64,000 bases of DNA from Nitrosarchaeum sp. (GTDB lineage: Archaea > Thermoproteota > Nitrososphaeria > Nitrososphaerales > Nitrosopumilaceae): assembly GCA_021414365.1 (NCBI GenBank), contig JAIOOR010000003.1, forward strand, positions 47,014-111,013, read 5' to 3'. Each line of letters starts with the position of its first letter. Within the stretch, counting starts at the first letter, position 1. The notes beneath the pieces were generated by a model. It made no database searches and was not told where the DNA came from. It was given only the letters and a program-made list of their open reading frames with translations. Shown piece after piece: positions 1 to 8,444 of the stretch. The position numbers and the translations under genes were made by a program.

Positions 1-56
1 TTCCATACCTAAATTAACTACAGTGGATTTATTTTGGTTTGTATTGTGGATTCATT

Positions 57-1136
57 ATGCCTGAAATTTGGTTAAATTATGGTATCACTGACGTTGTTTT
101 AGATATTCGAGCAGAGAATTTAGATCAAAAAATTGATTCTGATGGTAAAATTCTAGATGACCTTGAGATCAATGAAAAACTGAGTTCCCTCGATTTAACA
201 AAACCCATAGAAATCGTAGTTTTACACAACTCAAAATCCATTCAAAAAATTATCTCATCATTATTTACAATATGCGAACAAAAATCGTTACCATTTCCTA
301 AAATTTTATCTGATAAAAAAATAATGAATCTTGTAAAATCCGGATTGCCAGAAGGAAGCTCTATTAATGAATTTGATCATATGACTCCTAACTCTAATCT
401 TGTTTTTATTGGAGAAATGGAATTTGATGGTTTATTTGGATATGAAACCGTATCTACCAGATTAATTAAAAAATTTGGTCAGGAATCAATGCTTTCAGCA
501 TATGCTAAAAGAAAGAGCAATCAGCCCTCTCCTGGACAACTAACAGAAAGTTTTGATGAAGCAAAAAAATTTGCTGATAATTTTGAAATTAAGGCAATTG
601 AAATCATTGCAAATTCTCAAGGCATTGTTGATTTTACGATAGGTCATCCTTCAGAAACCATTTCATCTACAAAAACTCTAGAATCCATCGCAATCAAAGA
701 CATAGGTCACCACAAATCCATGATAATTAGTACTGGAAAAGATTCAAGCAATGATAATCTTGGAAAATCTCTTTCATCTCTTTGGAATTGCGCTAGTGCA
801 ATACAAAATGGTGGATTATCGATTTTGGTAGCAGAGTGTAAATCCGGTTTGGGTTCAGATGCACTCCAACAATACATTGAAGGTCGATTAAATCTTGAAC
901 AACTTAAAAATCCAACCAAGTATATTTCTGGAATGGAAGATTTACTATTCTTATCTGAAATACAAAAGAATTTTCAAATTGGTTTGGTTTCTGTTCTTCC
1001 GGAATACTATGTAAAAAAATTGGATATGATTTCCTTATCTGGGATAAAACCATCTTTAGATTATATTCTAAAAACTCAAGGTGCTAGACAAAAAGTTGCA
1101 GTTGTTATAGATGGTTCTAGAGTTTTACTAAGGTGA
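57..1136 (+). CDS. LarA/DUF2088-like protein (nickel-pincer lactate racemase superfamily)
   Basis: About 359 aa from the ATG at 57. The track's upstream ATG at 39 would add six residues (MYCGFI) that do not resemble the usual N-terminus. The N-terminus (MPEIWLNYG) and a DLTKP segment near residue 45 resemble the start and the D-x-TRP motif of LarA-type proteins. The segment GGLSILVAECKSGLGS (about residue 260) matches the conserved glycine-rich C-terminal block of the family. LarA itself racemises lactate with a nickel-pincer nucleotide. I see no obvious larB/C/E genes nearby, so the substrate and cofactor are unknown. It runs convergently with the protease gene, overlapping it by 9 bp. The family call is moderate and no specific activity is claimed. 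Confidence 0.5.
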   Translation: MPEIWLNYGITDVVLDIRAENLDQKIDSDGKILDDLEINEKLSSLDLTKPIEIVVLHNSKSIQKIISSLFTICEQKSLPFPKILSDKKIMNLVKSGLPEGSSINEFDHMTPNSNLVFIGEMEFDGLFGYETVSTRLIKKFGQESMLSAYAKRKSNQPSPGQLTESFDEAKKFADNFEIKAIEIIANSQGIVDFTIGHPSETISSTKTLESIAIKDIGHHKSMIISTGKDSSNDNLGKSLSSLWNCASAIQNGGLSILVAECKSGLGSDALQQYIEGRLNLEQLKNPTKYISGMEDLLFLSEIQKNFQIGLVSVLPEYYVKKLDMISLSGIKPSLDYILKTQGARQKVAVVIDGSRVLLR

Positions 1137-2234
1137 AAATCCACTCAAAAAATTTGATGGTATTGGTGCACACAAAATAGCCAATCCTATGATTGCAACA
1201 TATGCCAGTTTTCTTCTTTTTGATAATGGAGAAACGTCATCTAGTGGCATTGCACTAGGATTTCTTGAACTTAAAACTAGAATTAACATTGCCATTAGCC
1301 AATAATTTAACAAAACTAGAATTGCCATACTTCCAAATGTTGCATATCTATGACGTTTAGCCCCAAGTAGAGTTCTAGCCATGTGACCTCCATCTAACTG
1401 CCAAGCTGGTAATAAATTTAAGAACGTAATTAAAAATCCAATCCAAGCAGCAAAAAGAACTGGTGTCATTATTACTTCATGACCTGCGCCACCTTTTCCA
1501 AACAATGCCAAGCTTGCAGTCATTAGTAATGGTTCTCCTTGATTCCACTCCATTAATTTTGAATCTGCAAAAAGTCCTTGTGCAATATCGTTTTGTAATA
1601 TCGGTGCAGTATATGCTCCATAGATTGAAACTATGATTGCAATTACTAATCCTGCAATTGGTCCTGCAATTGCTACATCAAATAAAATTTCACGATTAAT
1701 TGTTAATCCACGAGATTGAATAAATGCACCAAAAGTTGGAATGCCGATTACTGGTAAGCCTGGTATGAAAAATGGCCATGTTGTTTTTAGTTTATGAGCC
1801 TTTGCTGCAATAATGTGTCCCAACTCATGAATTCCTAAAATTCCTAAAAGTGAAAGTGTGTATACTCCTGCCATTTCTAATGGATCTCCTATATTGATAA
1901 TGGAGTTTGTTCCCGCAGTTCGATAATACCCATCAATCATTACAAAAACAATGACAACTGCAAACAAAATTCGTGGAGTCCAAGATGTGTTTAACCATCT
2001 CTTTTGTTTTTTTGGAAAAAATTTCTGAATGATGATATATTTGCCATCTTCCATTTGTTCAAGTTTACAAACATAATTGATGTTTTCTAATTTTCTAGCC
2101 AAATCCTCAAATTTTGATTTAAAATTAAGATCATTGATTCTAAACTCTAAAGAGTACATTTCTTTGTTGAATTGACTTACTTCAAACAATGAATTAACTA
2201 AGGAAATTACCTCTTCCTGAGTAGGATCGCTCAC
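1128..2234 (-). CDS. Site-2 protease family intramembrane metalloprotease (M50)
   Basis: A 368-aa polytopic membrane protein. Residues 1-80 form a soluble N-terminal domain, followed by a first membrane segment near 88-102. The zinc motif HELGH is at 136-140, and LLPAWQLDGGH at 274-284 supplies the third ligand (Asp) in the typical NxxPxxxLDGG context. Both active-site motifs are intact, so the protein is probably active in cleaving transmembrane helices, for example of anti-regulators. It is transcribed divergently from the acetyltransferase gene at 2311, with a 76-bp AT-rich promoter region between them. The substrate is unknown. Confidence 0.88.
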   Translation of the reverse strand: MSDPTQEEVISLVNSLFEVSQFNKEMYSLEFRINDLNFKSKFEDLARKLENINYVCKLEQMEDGKYIIIQKFFPKKQKRWLNTSWTPRILFAVVIVFVMIDGYYRTAGTNSIINIGDPLEMAGVYTLSLLGILGIHELGHIIAAKAHKLKTTWPFFIPGLPVIGIPTFGAFIQSRGLTINREILFDVAIAGPIAGLVIAIIVSIYGAYTAPILQNDIAQGLFADSKLMEWNQGEPLLMTASLALFGKGGAGHEVIMTPVLFAAWIGFLITFLNLLPAWQLDGGHMARTLLGAKRHRYATFGSMAILVLLNYWLMAMLILVLSSRNPSAMPLDDVSPLSKRRKLAYVAIIGLAILCAPIPSNFLSGFSP

Positions 2235-2310
2235 AATGCTTACGGCTATTTCTTTCCATTAAATGGTTTTGTGGTTTAAAATTAAATATTGATAATAAAA
2301 TATACTAGAT

Positions 2311-2808
2311 ATGCAAGTAATTCTTAGACAACTAGGTGACTGTAACATACGTCGTGCAGAACCAAGCGATCTAATCCCAGTCATGGAAATTAATCTAAAA
2401 ACACTTCCTGAGCATTATTCTGATTATTTCTATGAAAGTTTACTTGCAGAAATTCCAGAAGCATTCATTGTTGCAGAAATTGGAGGAAAACATGTTGGTT
2501 ACATTATGTGTAAAACCGAATATGGTTTCTCTAATTTCAAAAAACTGGGATTTGTAAAAAAAGGACATGTGGTATCAATTGCAGTTCTTGACGAACATAG
2601 AAAAAAAGGAATTGGTAAAGCACTAGTTGAAGAATCTGTAAACGGTGTCAGATTAAAAAAATGTGATGAATTTTATCTTGAAGTTCGATGTAGTAACAAT
2701 GATGCTGTAAGATTGTATGAAAAACTAGGCTTTGTTATTAGACAAAAACTAAATGCGTATTACCGTGATGGTGAAGATGCATATCTTATGGCAATTGAAC
2801 TGGACTAA
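2311..2808 (+). CDS. GNAT N-acetyltransferase, RimI/NAA10-like N-terminal protein acetylase
   Basis: A 165-aa single GNAT domain. The acetyl-CoA binding loop is seen in VLDEHRKKGIGKALV (about residues 90-105). The block LEVRCSNNDAVRLYEKLGF is the hallmark C-terminal motif of the RimI/Ard1 group, which acetylates protein N-termini. Archaea use such enzymes for general N-terminal acetylation. The ATG is preceded by an A/T-rich stretch about 25 bp upstream and no Shine-Dalgarno sequence, fitting a leaderless transcript. A two-helix membrane protein gene follows 38 bp downstream. Confidence 0.8.
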   Translation: MQVILRQLGDCNIRRAEPSDLIPVMEINLKTLPEHYSDYFYESLLAEIPEAFIVAEIGGKHVGYIMCKTEYGFSNFKKLGFVKKGHVVSIAVLDEHRKKGIGKALVEESVNGVRLKKCDEFYLEVRCSNNDAVRLYEKLGFVIRQKLNAYYRDGEDAYLMAIELD

Positions 2809-2846
2809 TTCAAACTAATAAATAACTCACATCTAACTTTACCAGA

Positions 2847-3065
2847 ATGAATAAACGTAAAGGAATGGGAATTACTATTTTTGTTTTATGTATTACAGCA
2901 TTCTTTCTTTATGCATATTTGTTGATGTTATCTGAATGGAGTCCTATCGTATTACAATTATCTATTTTGATGATTGCGGGTGGAATCCTTGGGGTAGTAG
3001 CTTGGATTGGATATGTGATGGCAACAACAAAACCTTCATCTGCATCAATTTCATCAGATGATTAA
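2847..3065 (+). CDS. Small membrane protein with two transmembrane helices
   Basis: 72 aa with two clear hydrophobic segments (about residues 8-26 and 33-56) and a short Ser-rich tail. The function is not recognised. It lies 38 bp behind the GNAT gene in the same direction and ends one base before the convergent Trm5-like gene. A TATA-like sequence (ataaataac) about 26 bp upstream suggests its own promoter. Confidence 0.6.
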   Translation: MNKRKGMGITIFVLCITAFFLYAYLLMLSEWSPIVLQLSILMIAGGILGVVAWIGYVMATTKPSSASISSDD

Positions 3066-3902
3066 TTATTTTGTAATCTTTACATCAACAACTGTTTGAT
3101 AGTATCTGGGACCGACAGCTCTTACTATTTTTGATCGTAAAATTTCTGATTTTACTGGTGTTACTTGTAAATAATGATCTTCAGAAAGTTTTCCAGCATT
3201 TGATTTTTTGTCTGCATGAATGTGAGAATAATAATGAATTATTCCTCCACTTTTTGTTGCATTAATTGCAGATTGTAAGAATTCATCTGATCTTTCAGGA
3301 AGCAGCATTAAAGTTCTATCTGATTTATTTTCTAATTGATCATGGATTATTTTTGCTGCATCTCCATTAATTGAAATAACATTTCCTACAATTTTATTTG
3401 AAATAATATTTTTTTCACAAAGTTTTGTTGCAATTGGATTAATGTCTATGCTGTACACGGTACATTTTTTCTTTTTTGCACTCATGATTGAAAACATGCC
3501 CACTCCTGCAAACATGTTGACTACAATTTCCCCATCTTGAACCAAATTGGAAATTCTTTCTCGCTCTGTAGATAATCTAGGTGAAAAAAATGCATTTTCC
3601 ACATCTACTGTAAACTTACAGCCGAATTCTTTGTATTCTGTTTCTGTCTTATCTTCACCTGCTATATTCTCTAAATTTCTAGTACGAAAATCCCCCTCAA
3701 CAGGTGAAGATTGATAAAAAACACTTTTTGCAATTTTTACTTCATTTAGAAGAGTTTCACCAATAAGTTTCTTTTTTGTTAACAGTGAATCTGGGATTCT
3801 TACAATGATTATATCTCCAATTTGATCAAACGATGAAATCAGTTCTTGACTTTCTTGTGGGGTAAGTATATTTTCCAATGACTTTTTTAGCATCCGTGTC
3901 AA
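3066..3902 (-). CDS. trm5: Trm5/TYW2-type class I SAM-dependent tRNA methyltransferase
   Basis: 278 aa. The segment VENAFFSPRLSTERERI followed by VVNMFAGVGMFSI (SAM motif I, about residue 130) is diagnostic of the Trm5/TYW2 family. That family methylates N1 of G37 in tRNA or transfers the aminocarboxypropyl group during wybutosine synthesis. The later LLPERSDEFL block corresponds to the catalytic N/L-P-P motif region, although the Asn is replaced here. It is shorter than typical Trm5 (about 330 aa) and seems to lack the N-terminal D1 domain. The start codon overlaps the ABCE1 stop by 4 bp, so the two are translationally coupled. The choice between Trm5 and TYW2 is not settled from sequence alone. 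Confidence 0.78.
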   Translation of the reverse strand: MTRMLKKSLENILTPQESQELISSFDQIGDIIIVRIPDSLLTKKKLIGETLLNEVKIAKSVFYQSSPVEGDFRTRNLENIAGEDKTETEYKEFGCKFTVDVENAFFSPRLSTERERISNLVQDGEIVVNMFAGVGMFSIMSAKKKKCTVYSIDINPIATKLCEKNIISNKIVGNVISINGDAAKIIHDQLENKSDRTLMLLPERSDEFLQSAINATKSGGIIHYYSHIHADKKSNAGKLSEDHYLQVTPVKSEILRSKIVRAVGPRYYQTVVDVKITK

Positions 3903-5686
3903 TTTTTGTAATAGAAATTTCCTGAGCTTTTTTGTTCTTTATCCAATCTACTTTCTAATTTGTTTACACGTGGTCTCATACTTTTTTCATCTCTTCTAAA
4001 TGATATGTCCAGAGATTTTAAGAATCTGTTCATTGCATCTGCTTTTGGCATTGGAGATGTTGCATGTCCAGATAATCCAGATACTCCCTCAAAAATTATC
4101 ATAGAGTCTGATATAAGATCCATCAATTGTATGTCATGATCAATTACAATGGCAGTTTTTCCAAATGATCTAACAAATTTTTGTAAAAATTTTGCAATAG
4201 TTATTCTATCTTCAACATCTAAGAATGCAGATGGTTCATCTAATGCATAAAGATCCACTTTTTGTAAAAGACAGGAAGCTACTGAAATTTTTTGTAATTC
4301 CCCTCCTGATAAATTCTTTATTGATTTATTGTATAGTTTTTTAATTTTTAATGGTTCTAAAATTTGCTCTTCTTCCTGACTTCCTTCAATTGAATTTCCA
4401 TTTGCTTTTTCTAGCAGAACAATGACTTCAGCATCAATATCATTTTGAAGATATTGTGGTTTGTATGCAATTTTTATTTTTTTATCAATATTTCCTAAAT
4501 CTGGTTTTTCTACGCCTGCAATCATTTTCATCAGGGTTGTTTTTCCAAGTGCATTTGCACCCATTATTCCCAATACTTCTCCTTTTCTTACTCTACCAGG
4601 CTCAATAGTAACTGAAAATGATGCATATTTTTTCTCTAGTTTTGGGTATGACATAATTTCACTTCCCTCCTGAAACTCATTAGTAGATGAAGAAGATACA
4701 TCAAAAGAAAATTTCTTATCTCTGAATCTAACATTTTCTGTTGGCAGATAACCGTCAAGGAAAACATTGATTCCAATTTTTGTTGATAATACACTAGAAA
4801 CTATTCCATATGCTGCAGGTTCTCCATAAAGCACTTCGATATAATCACTAAGAAAATCAAGTAATGTTAAATCATGTTCTACAACCATTACACTTTTTCC
4901 AATCTTGGCTAAACTTTGAATTACTCTTGCTACACTTTTTCTTTGAAAAACATCATTATAAGATGAAGGTTCATCAAAAAAGTAAAATTCTGAGTCTTTT
5001 GATGCAACAGCTGCTATAGCTAATCTTTGAAGCTCTCCTCCGCTAAGCTCTTTGAGATTTTGTTCCATTGAATTTTCTAATCCCAATTCTTTGATTAATT
5101 CTCTTGATATTCCACGCTCATCATATTTTTCAATTAACTCTTTTCCAGTTCCATCAAACGTTTGTGCCACATGATGTACTTGTTGTGGTTTAATTGCTGC
5201 ATGAACTTGTTTATTTTTGATTTTTTCAAAATGAGATTTTAATTCAGTTCCACTATAATATTTTAAAATTTCATCCCATTCTGGTGGATTTTCATATCTT
5301 CCCAAATTTGGTTTTAAATTTCCAGATAGAATATTTACTACAGTACTTTTTCCCATTCCGTTTCTACCTAATAGTCCAACAACTTCTCCTTTTCTCGGCG
5401 TAGGTAATTTGTATAATCGAAATGAATTTGGACCATATTGATGAATTTTATCTGATGCTAATTCTGATGCTAAATTAACAATAGTTATTGCTTCAAATGG
5501 ACATACTTTTACACAAATACCACATCCATTACAAACATCTTCATCGATTTGGGCCTTTTTTGTTTCTTCGTTTAATACAATGCAATCAGCCCCAGATTTG
5601 TTGACTGGACAATACTTTATGCACTCTAAACCACATTTCTTAGGCTGACAAAGGTCCATATCTAATACTGCTACTCTATGCGTCAT
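3899..5686 (-). CDS. abce1: ABCE1/RLI ribosome-recycling ATPase
   Basis: 595 aa, full length for the family. The N-terminus carries two iron-sulfur cluster motifs: a Cys-rich block within the first 35 residues and CNGCGICVKVCPFEA near 52. Two ABC cassettes follow, with Walker A sequences GRNGMGKST (about 108) and GANALGKTT (about 378) and signature motifs LSGGELQRLAIA and LSGGELQKISVA. The enzyme splits ribosomes after termination together with aRF1/Pelota. It is the first gene of a leftward operon with the tRNA methylase, and it is divergent from the 5S rRNA gene. Confidence 0.97.
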   Translation of the reverse strand: MTHRVAVLDMDLCQPKKCGLECIKYCPVNKSGADCIVLNEETKKAQIDEDVCNGCGICVKVCPFEAITIVNLASELASDKIHQYGPNSFRLYKLPTPRKGEVVGLLGRNGMGKSTVVNILSGNLKPNLGRYENPPEWDEILKYYSGTELKSHFEKIKNKQVHAAIKPQQVHHVAQTFDGTGKELIEKYDERGISRELIKELGLENSMEQNLKELSGGELQRLAIAAVASKDSEFYFFDEPSSYNDVFQRKSVARVIQSLAKIGKSVMVVEHDLTLLDFLSDYIEVLYGEPAAYGIVSSVLSTKIGINVFLDGYLPTENVRFRDKKFSFDVSSSSTNEFQEGSEIMSYPKLEKKYASFSVTIEPGRVRKGEVLGIMGANALGKTTLMKMIAGVEKPDLGNIDKKIKIAYKPQYLQNDIDAEVIVLLEKANGNSIEGSQEEEQILEPLKIKKLYNKSIKNLSGGELQKISVASCLLQKVDLYALDEPSAFLDVEDRITIAKFLQKFVRSFGKTAIVIDHDIQLMDLISDSMIIFEGVSGLSGHATSPMPKADAMNRFLKSLDISFRRDEKSMRPRVNKLESRLDKEQKSSGNFYYKN

Positions 5687-5778
5687 GTCGTAATTCGATT
5701 ATTCCTTGCTTTATACCTCTTTTTAACTGTCTAAAATAAGGCGTTACCTTAATAGATGAGAATTTGTCAACATTGTTC

Positions 5779-5898
5779 AAGCCGGCCATAGCGTTAGGGT
5801 GCGACCCAATCCCATTCCGAACTTGGAAGTCAAACCTATCGTCGCTGTTGTGCTACTAAGATGCGAGAGCTCTTGGGAAGCAACAGTGCTGGCATTTC
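5779..5898 (+). rRNA. rrf: 5S ribosomal RNA
   Basis: The sequence carries the archaeal 5S core (ggccatagcg, gggtgcgacccaatcccattccga split over helices II/III, and aagtcaaacc). GCCGGC at 5781-5786 pairs with GCTGGC at 5888-5893 to close helix I, with one G-U pair. Length is about 120 nt, and the exact ends are uncertain by a few bases. No 16S or 23S sequence is adjacent, which agrees with the unlinked 5S genes known in Thaumarchaeota. Confidence 0.93.
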
Positions 5899-5952
5899 TA
5901 TTCTGTTTACAATCAATCTTTTAATATGGACTTTGTGGTTTGTATTTTAATT

Positions 5953-6081
5953 ATGGTTAACTGCGTTGTCTGTGGACAGCAATTTTCAGATGATATTCGA
6001 TTTCTAAATCATATGATGGATAAACATGGTTTTAGAAATCCAAATACCGATAAACCAGACAGGAACAGCAGGGGTTACTAA
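5953..6081 (+). CDS. Mini C2H2-type zinc-finger protein (42 aa)
   Basis: Too short for the ORF track. The ORF starts at ATG 5953 and ends at TAA 6079-6081. The translation contains CVVCGQQF followed by HMMDKHG, a C-x2-C-x12-H-x4-H arrangement typical of a single C2H2 finger, and then a basic, Asn-rich tail. Such one-finger proteins are common in archaea and usually act in protein or nucleic-acid binding; no specific role is claimed. It follows 5S rRNA by about 55 bp and its end overlaps the convergent gene by 4 bp. Confidence 0.65.
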   Translation: MVNCVVCGQQFSDDIRFLNHMMDKHGFRNPNTDKPDRNSRGY

Positions 6082-6266
6082 TCTAATTCTTTTAAAATAT
6101 CCCTAAGTGTTGCTATCTCATCTTTTAGAAAATCAACAGTTGCAATTACACTTGTTTTAGCACTTTCTGATATGTTGTATTTCAATTCTTTTTGAATTAA
6201 CTCTGTTAGCTCCTCACGTTCCATTATGAGATCACTTAATCGCATAATTGCATTTTCAACAGTCAT
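6078..6266 (-). CDS. Small coiled-coil protein (62 aa)
   Basis: 62 aa, almost entirely helical with heptad-like Leu/Ile spacing and many charged residues (EREELTELIQKELK). The function is not recognised. Its ATG overlaps the stop codon of the His/Cys-rich ORF at 6266-6394 in a TAATG junction. The two are therefore probably translated together. Confidence 0.55.
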   Translation of the reverse strand: MTVENAIMRLSDLIMEREELTELIQKELKYNISESAKTSVIATVDFLKDEIATLRDILKELD

Positions 6267-6394
6267 TATTTTTCTCCAATATTATGTATGTAACCATCTG
6301 GATGTATGCACTGACTCCCCACGTGCTTGTAGTGAATGTAATCGTGACCTGTATGACGTATATCATTACAATGACAGGAACTTTCTTTTGTCAT
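6266..6394 (-). CDS. His/Cys-rich 42-aa protein, possible metal binder
   Basis: Not in the ORF track. It starts with ATG at 6394 and ends with TAA at 6266-6268, sharing one base with the next start. The short protein holds eight His and three Cys (CHC near residue 7, then HTGHDYIHYKH and QCIH). This composition is far from random for an AT-rich genome and suggests a small metal-binding site. The two plus-strand ORFs in the track here (6226-6420 and 6248-6448) look like its shadows. The function is unknown. Confidence 0.5.
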   Translation of the reverse strand: MTKESSCHCNDIRHTGHDYIHYKHVGSQCIHPDGYIHNIGEK

Positions 6395-6473
6395 GTGTTA
6401 TTGATGTTATTTTTGTATAATAATATAGAAACTGATTTTCAGAACTGATATTGAACAATTTGTATTTTTGAAT

Positions 6474-7949
6474 TTAAATATTTTGTAAGTAATCTAAAAT
6501 CAATCTTACTCCAAAACCTGTAGCTCCTTTTGGATTATAGGGTTTGTCTTTTGTTGCTACCTGTGTCCATGCGACACCTGCAATATCGATATGAACCCAA
6601 GGTGTGTCTCTAATTGCATTTCTTAAAAATGCTGCAGCGGTAATTGTGCCTGCGGCTCTTCCAATTCCAACGTTTTTCATATCTGCAACATCTGATTTTA
6701 TCATGTCCATATAGTCATCATTTAATGGAAGCTCCCAAACCTCTTCTGTTGTTCTTTTTGAAGATTCTTTGATTTTCTGTGTTAATTTATCATTATTTGA
6801 AATCATACCTGCTACGTTTGTACCTAATGCAATTATACAAGCTCCAGTTAATGTTGCAAAATCAATAATTGCTTTTGGTGAATACTGTTTTTCTCCAAAT
6901 GATAATGCGTCTGCTAAAATTATTCTGCCTTCCGCATCTGTGTTTAATATCTCTGCAGTTTTTCCGTTGTATAATTTTATAATATCTCCAGGTCTATACG
7001 ATTCCCCACTTGGCATATTTTCAACTGATGGAATAATTCCTACTAGATTAATTGGCAATTTTAATTCTGAAACCGCTTTCATTATTCCTATAACCGTGCA
7101 TCCACCACATTTATCAAATTTCATCTCATCCATTTTTTCACCAGGCTTTAATGAAATTCCACCCGTGTCAAACGTTACTGCCTTACCAACTAATACAATC
7201 GGTTTTTCATTTTTAGTTCCACCATTGTACTCTAACGCTATTAGTTTAGGTTCATTTTTACTTCCTTGCCCTACTGCAATAATTCCCCCAAATCCTTTCT
7301 TTAAGAGATCTTTTTTTGAAATAACGTTACATTTCATATTGTTCTTTTTTGATATATTCCTTGAAAAATTCGCCAGTGTTGAAGGTATGCATTCGTTTGG
7401 CGGCAGATTTGCAATGTCTTTTGTATATAGAACTCCGTCAGAAATAATACTTGCAATTTTTATTGCTTTTGAAATCTTATCTGATTTAGAAACTAAAATA
7501 GTGAGATCTGGAATGTTGTTTTCTTTTTTTGATTTATATTTTTCAAATTTGTAAAGAGACATTTTACATCCTTCAACAATTTGAGATACTGATGAAATAG
7601 ATTCAATTATAGAACTTGGAGGAGCTACTATGGTAAATTCTTTTAGCTTTAACTCTCTAGCTTTTTGAGCAATTTTACCTGAAACAAATCTTATGGTATC
7701 ATTATTGAATTTCTCTTTTTTACCTAATCCTGCTAATAGTATTCTTTGTGATGTTGTTTTAGATGCAATAGGAATTATTACTATTTTTCCAAATATTCCA
7801 CCCATATCATTTATTGATTGTTTTATTAATGGAATAATTTTGGAATCTATTTTATTTAATCCTAATATTTTATCTGAATCTTCTAAGACAAATCCACAAA
7901 GCATGGTTGTTTTCTTAGTATTATTTTCACCGTCTACTCTTATTTTCAT
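6474..7949 (-). CDS. pepA: Leucyl aminopeptidase (M17 family)
   Basis: 491 aa, normal length. The C-terminal catalytic domain contains VGKAVTFDTGGISLKP (metal-binding Lys and Asp) and the family signature NTDAEGRIILADAL with the catalytic Arg. The N-terminal half is the usual Macro-like domain. M17 enzymes are hexameric cytosolic zinc or manganese aminopeptidases that remove N-terminal residues during peptide turnover. The gene is monocistronic or leads nothing downstream, and is followed upstream by the DCC-family gene in the same direction (38 bp apart). Confidence 0.95.
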   Translation of the reverse strand: MKIRVDGENNTKKTTMLCGFVLEDSDKILGLNKIDSKIIPLIKQSINDMGGIFGKIVIIPIASKTTSQRILLAGLGKKEKFNNDTIRFVSGKIAQKARELKLKEFTIVAPPSSIIESISSVSQIVEGCKMSLYKFEKYKSKKENNIPDLTILVSKSDKISKAIKIASIISDGVLYTKDIANLPPNECIPSTLANFSRNISKKNNMKCNVISKKDLLKKGFGGIIAVGQGSKNEPKLIALEYNGGTKNEKPIVLVGKAVTFDTGGISLKPGEKMDEMKFDKCGGCTVIGIMKAVSELKLPINLVGIIPSVENMPSGESYRPGDIIKLYNGKTAEILNTDAEGRIILADALSFGEKQYSPKAIIDFATLTGACIIALGTNVAGMISNNDKLTQKIKESSKRTTEEVWELPLNDDYMDMIKSDVADMKNVGIGRAAGTITAAAFLRNAIRDTPWVHIDIAGVAWTQVATKDKPYNPKGATGFGVRLILDYLQNI

Positions 7950-7987
7950 CGATATATCGATGAGTTTTGATCTATTATTTAGATTTA

Positions 7988-8365
7988 CTAGAGATCTATT
8001 TTTTTACTATTTGAGAATAAACTTGCAGATCTTATAAAAACTGATATTACTGTTTTACATTCTTGTTGACATTTTTCATCCACTTTAATTTTGTTCATTT
8101 TTTTCTTTTTTGTTGTAATGATTACTTTAATCAATGGTAAAAGTGCAGCTCTACCACCAAATGCTGTTTTGTTATCTATTAACCAAAACATTTCTAATGC
8201 TGATTCTCCCAAAGTTGTTTTTCTAAGTTTTTCACCGATTTCTGAATAGTGACCAATCATTGTTAAATTGCCTCTGGTAAGAAATTCAACTGTTTTTGCA
8301 AATTTTACACACAAATAACATTGATTGTCATATACTACTATTGGTATTGTCTCTTTGATATCCAT
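7988..8365 (-). CDS. DCC-family (DUF393) thiol-disulfide oxidoreductase-like protein
   Basis: 125 aa. The N-terminal VVYDNQCYLCVKFAKTV carries the YDxxCxxC motif that defines the DCC/DUF393 thioredoxin-like family. The block TAFGGRAALLPLIK corresponds to the conserved C-terminal part. Members are thought to do thiol redox chemistry, but substrates are unknown. It is divergent from the transketolase operon, with about 80 bp of AT-rich promoter between. Confidence 0.75.
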   Translation of the reverse strand: MDIKETIPIVVYDNQCYLCVKFAKTVEFLTRGNLTMIGHYSEIGEKLRKTTLGESALEMFWLIDNKTAFGGRAALLPLIKVIITTKKKKMNKIKVDEKCQQECKTVISVFIRSASLFSNSKKIDL

Positions 8366-8444
8366 AATACCACTTAGTATACACCAGATTAAAATTTTAC
8401 AGAAATAGATTTTTATTAAAATTGCAAAGTGTTGTAATTTAGAA

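Noticed and set aside
6769-7554. 261-aa plus-strand ORF opposite leucyl aminopeptidase
   Set aside because: It is entirely antisense to a well-supported gene and its translation has no recognisable pattern.
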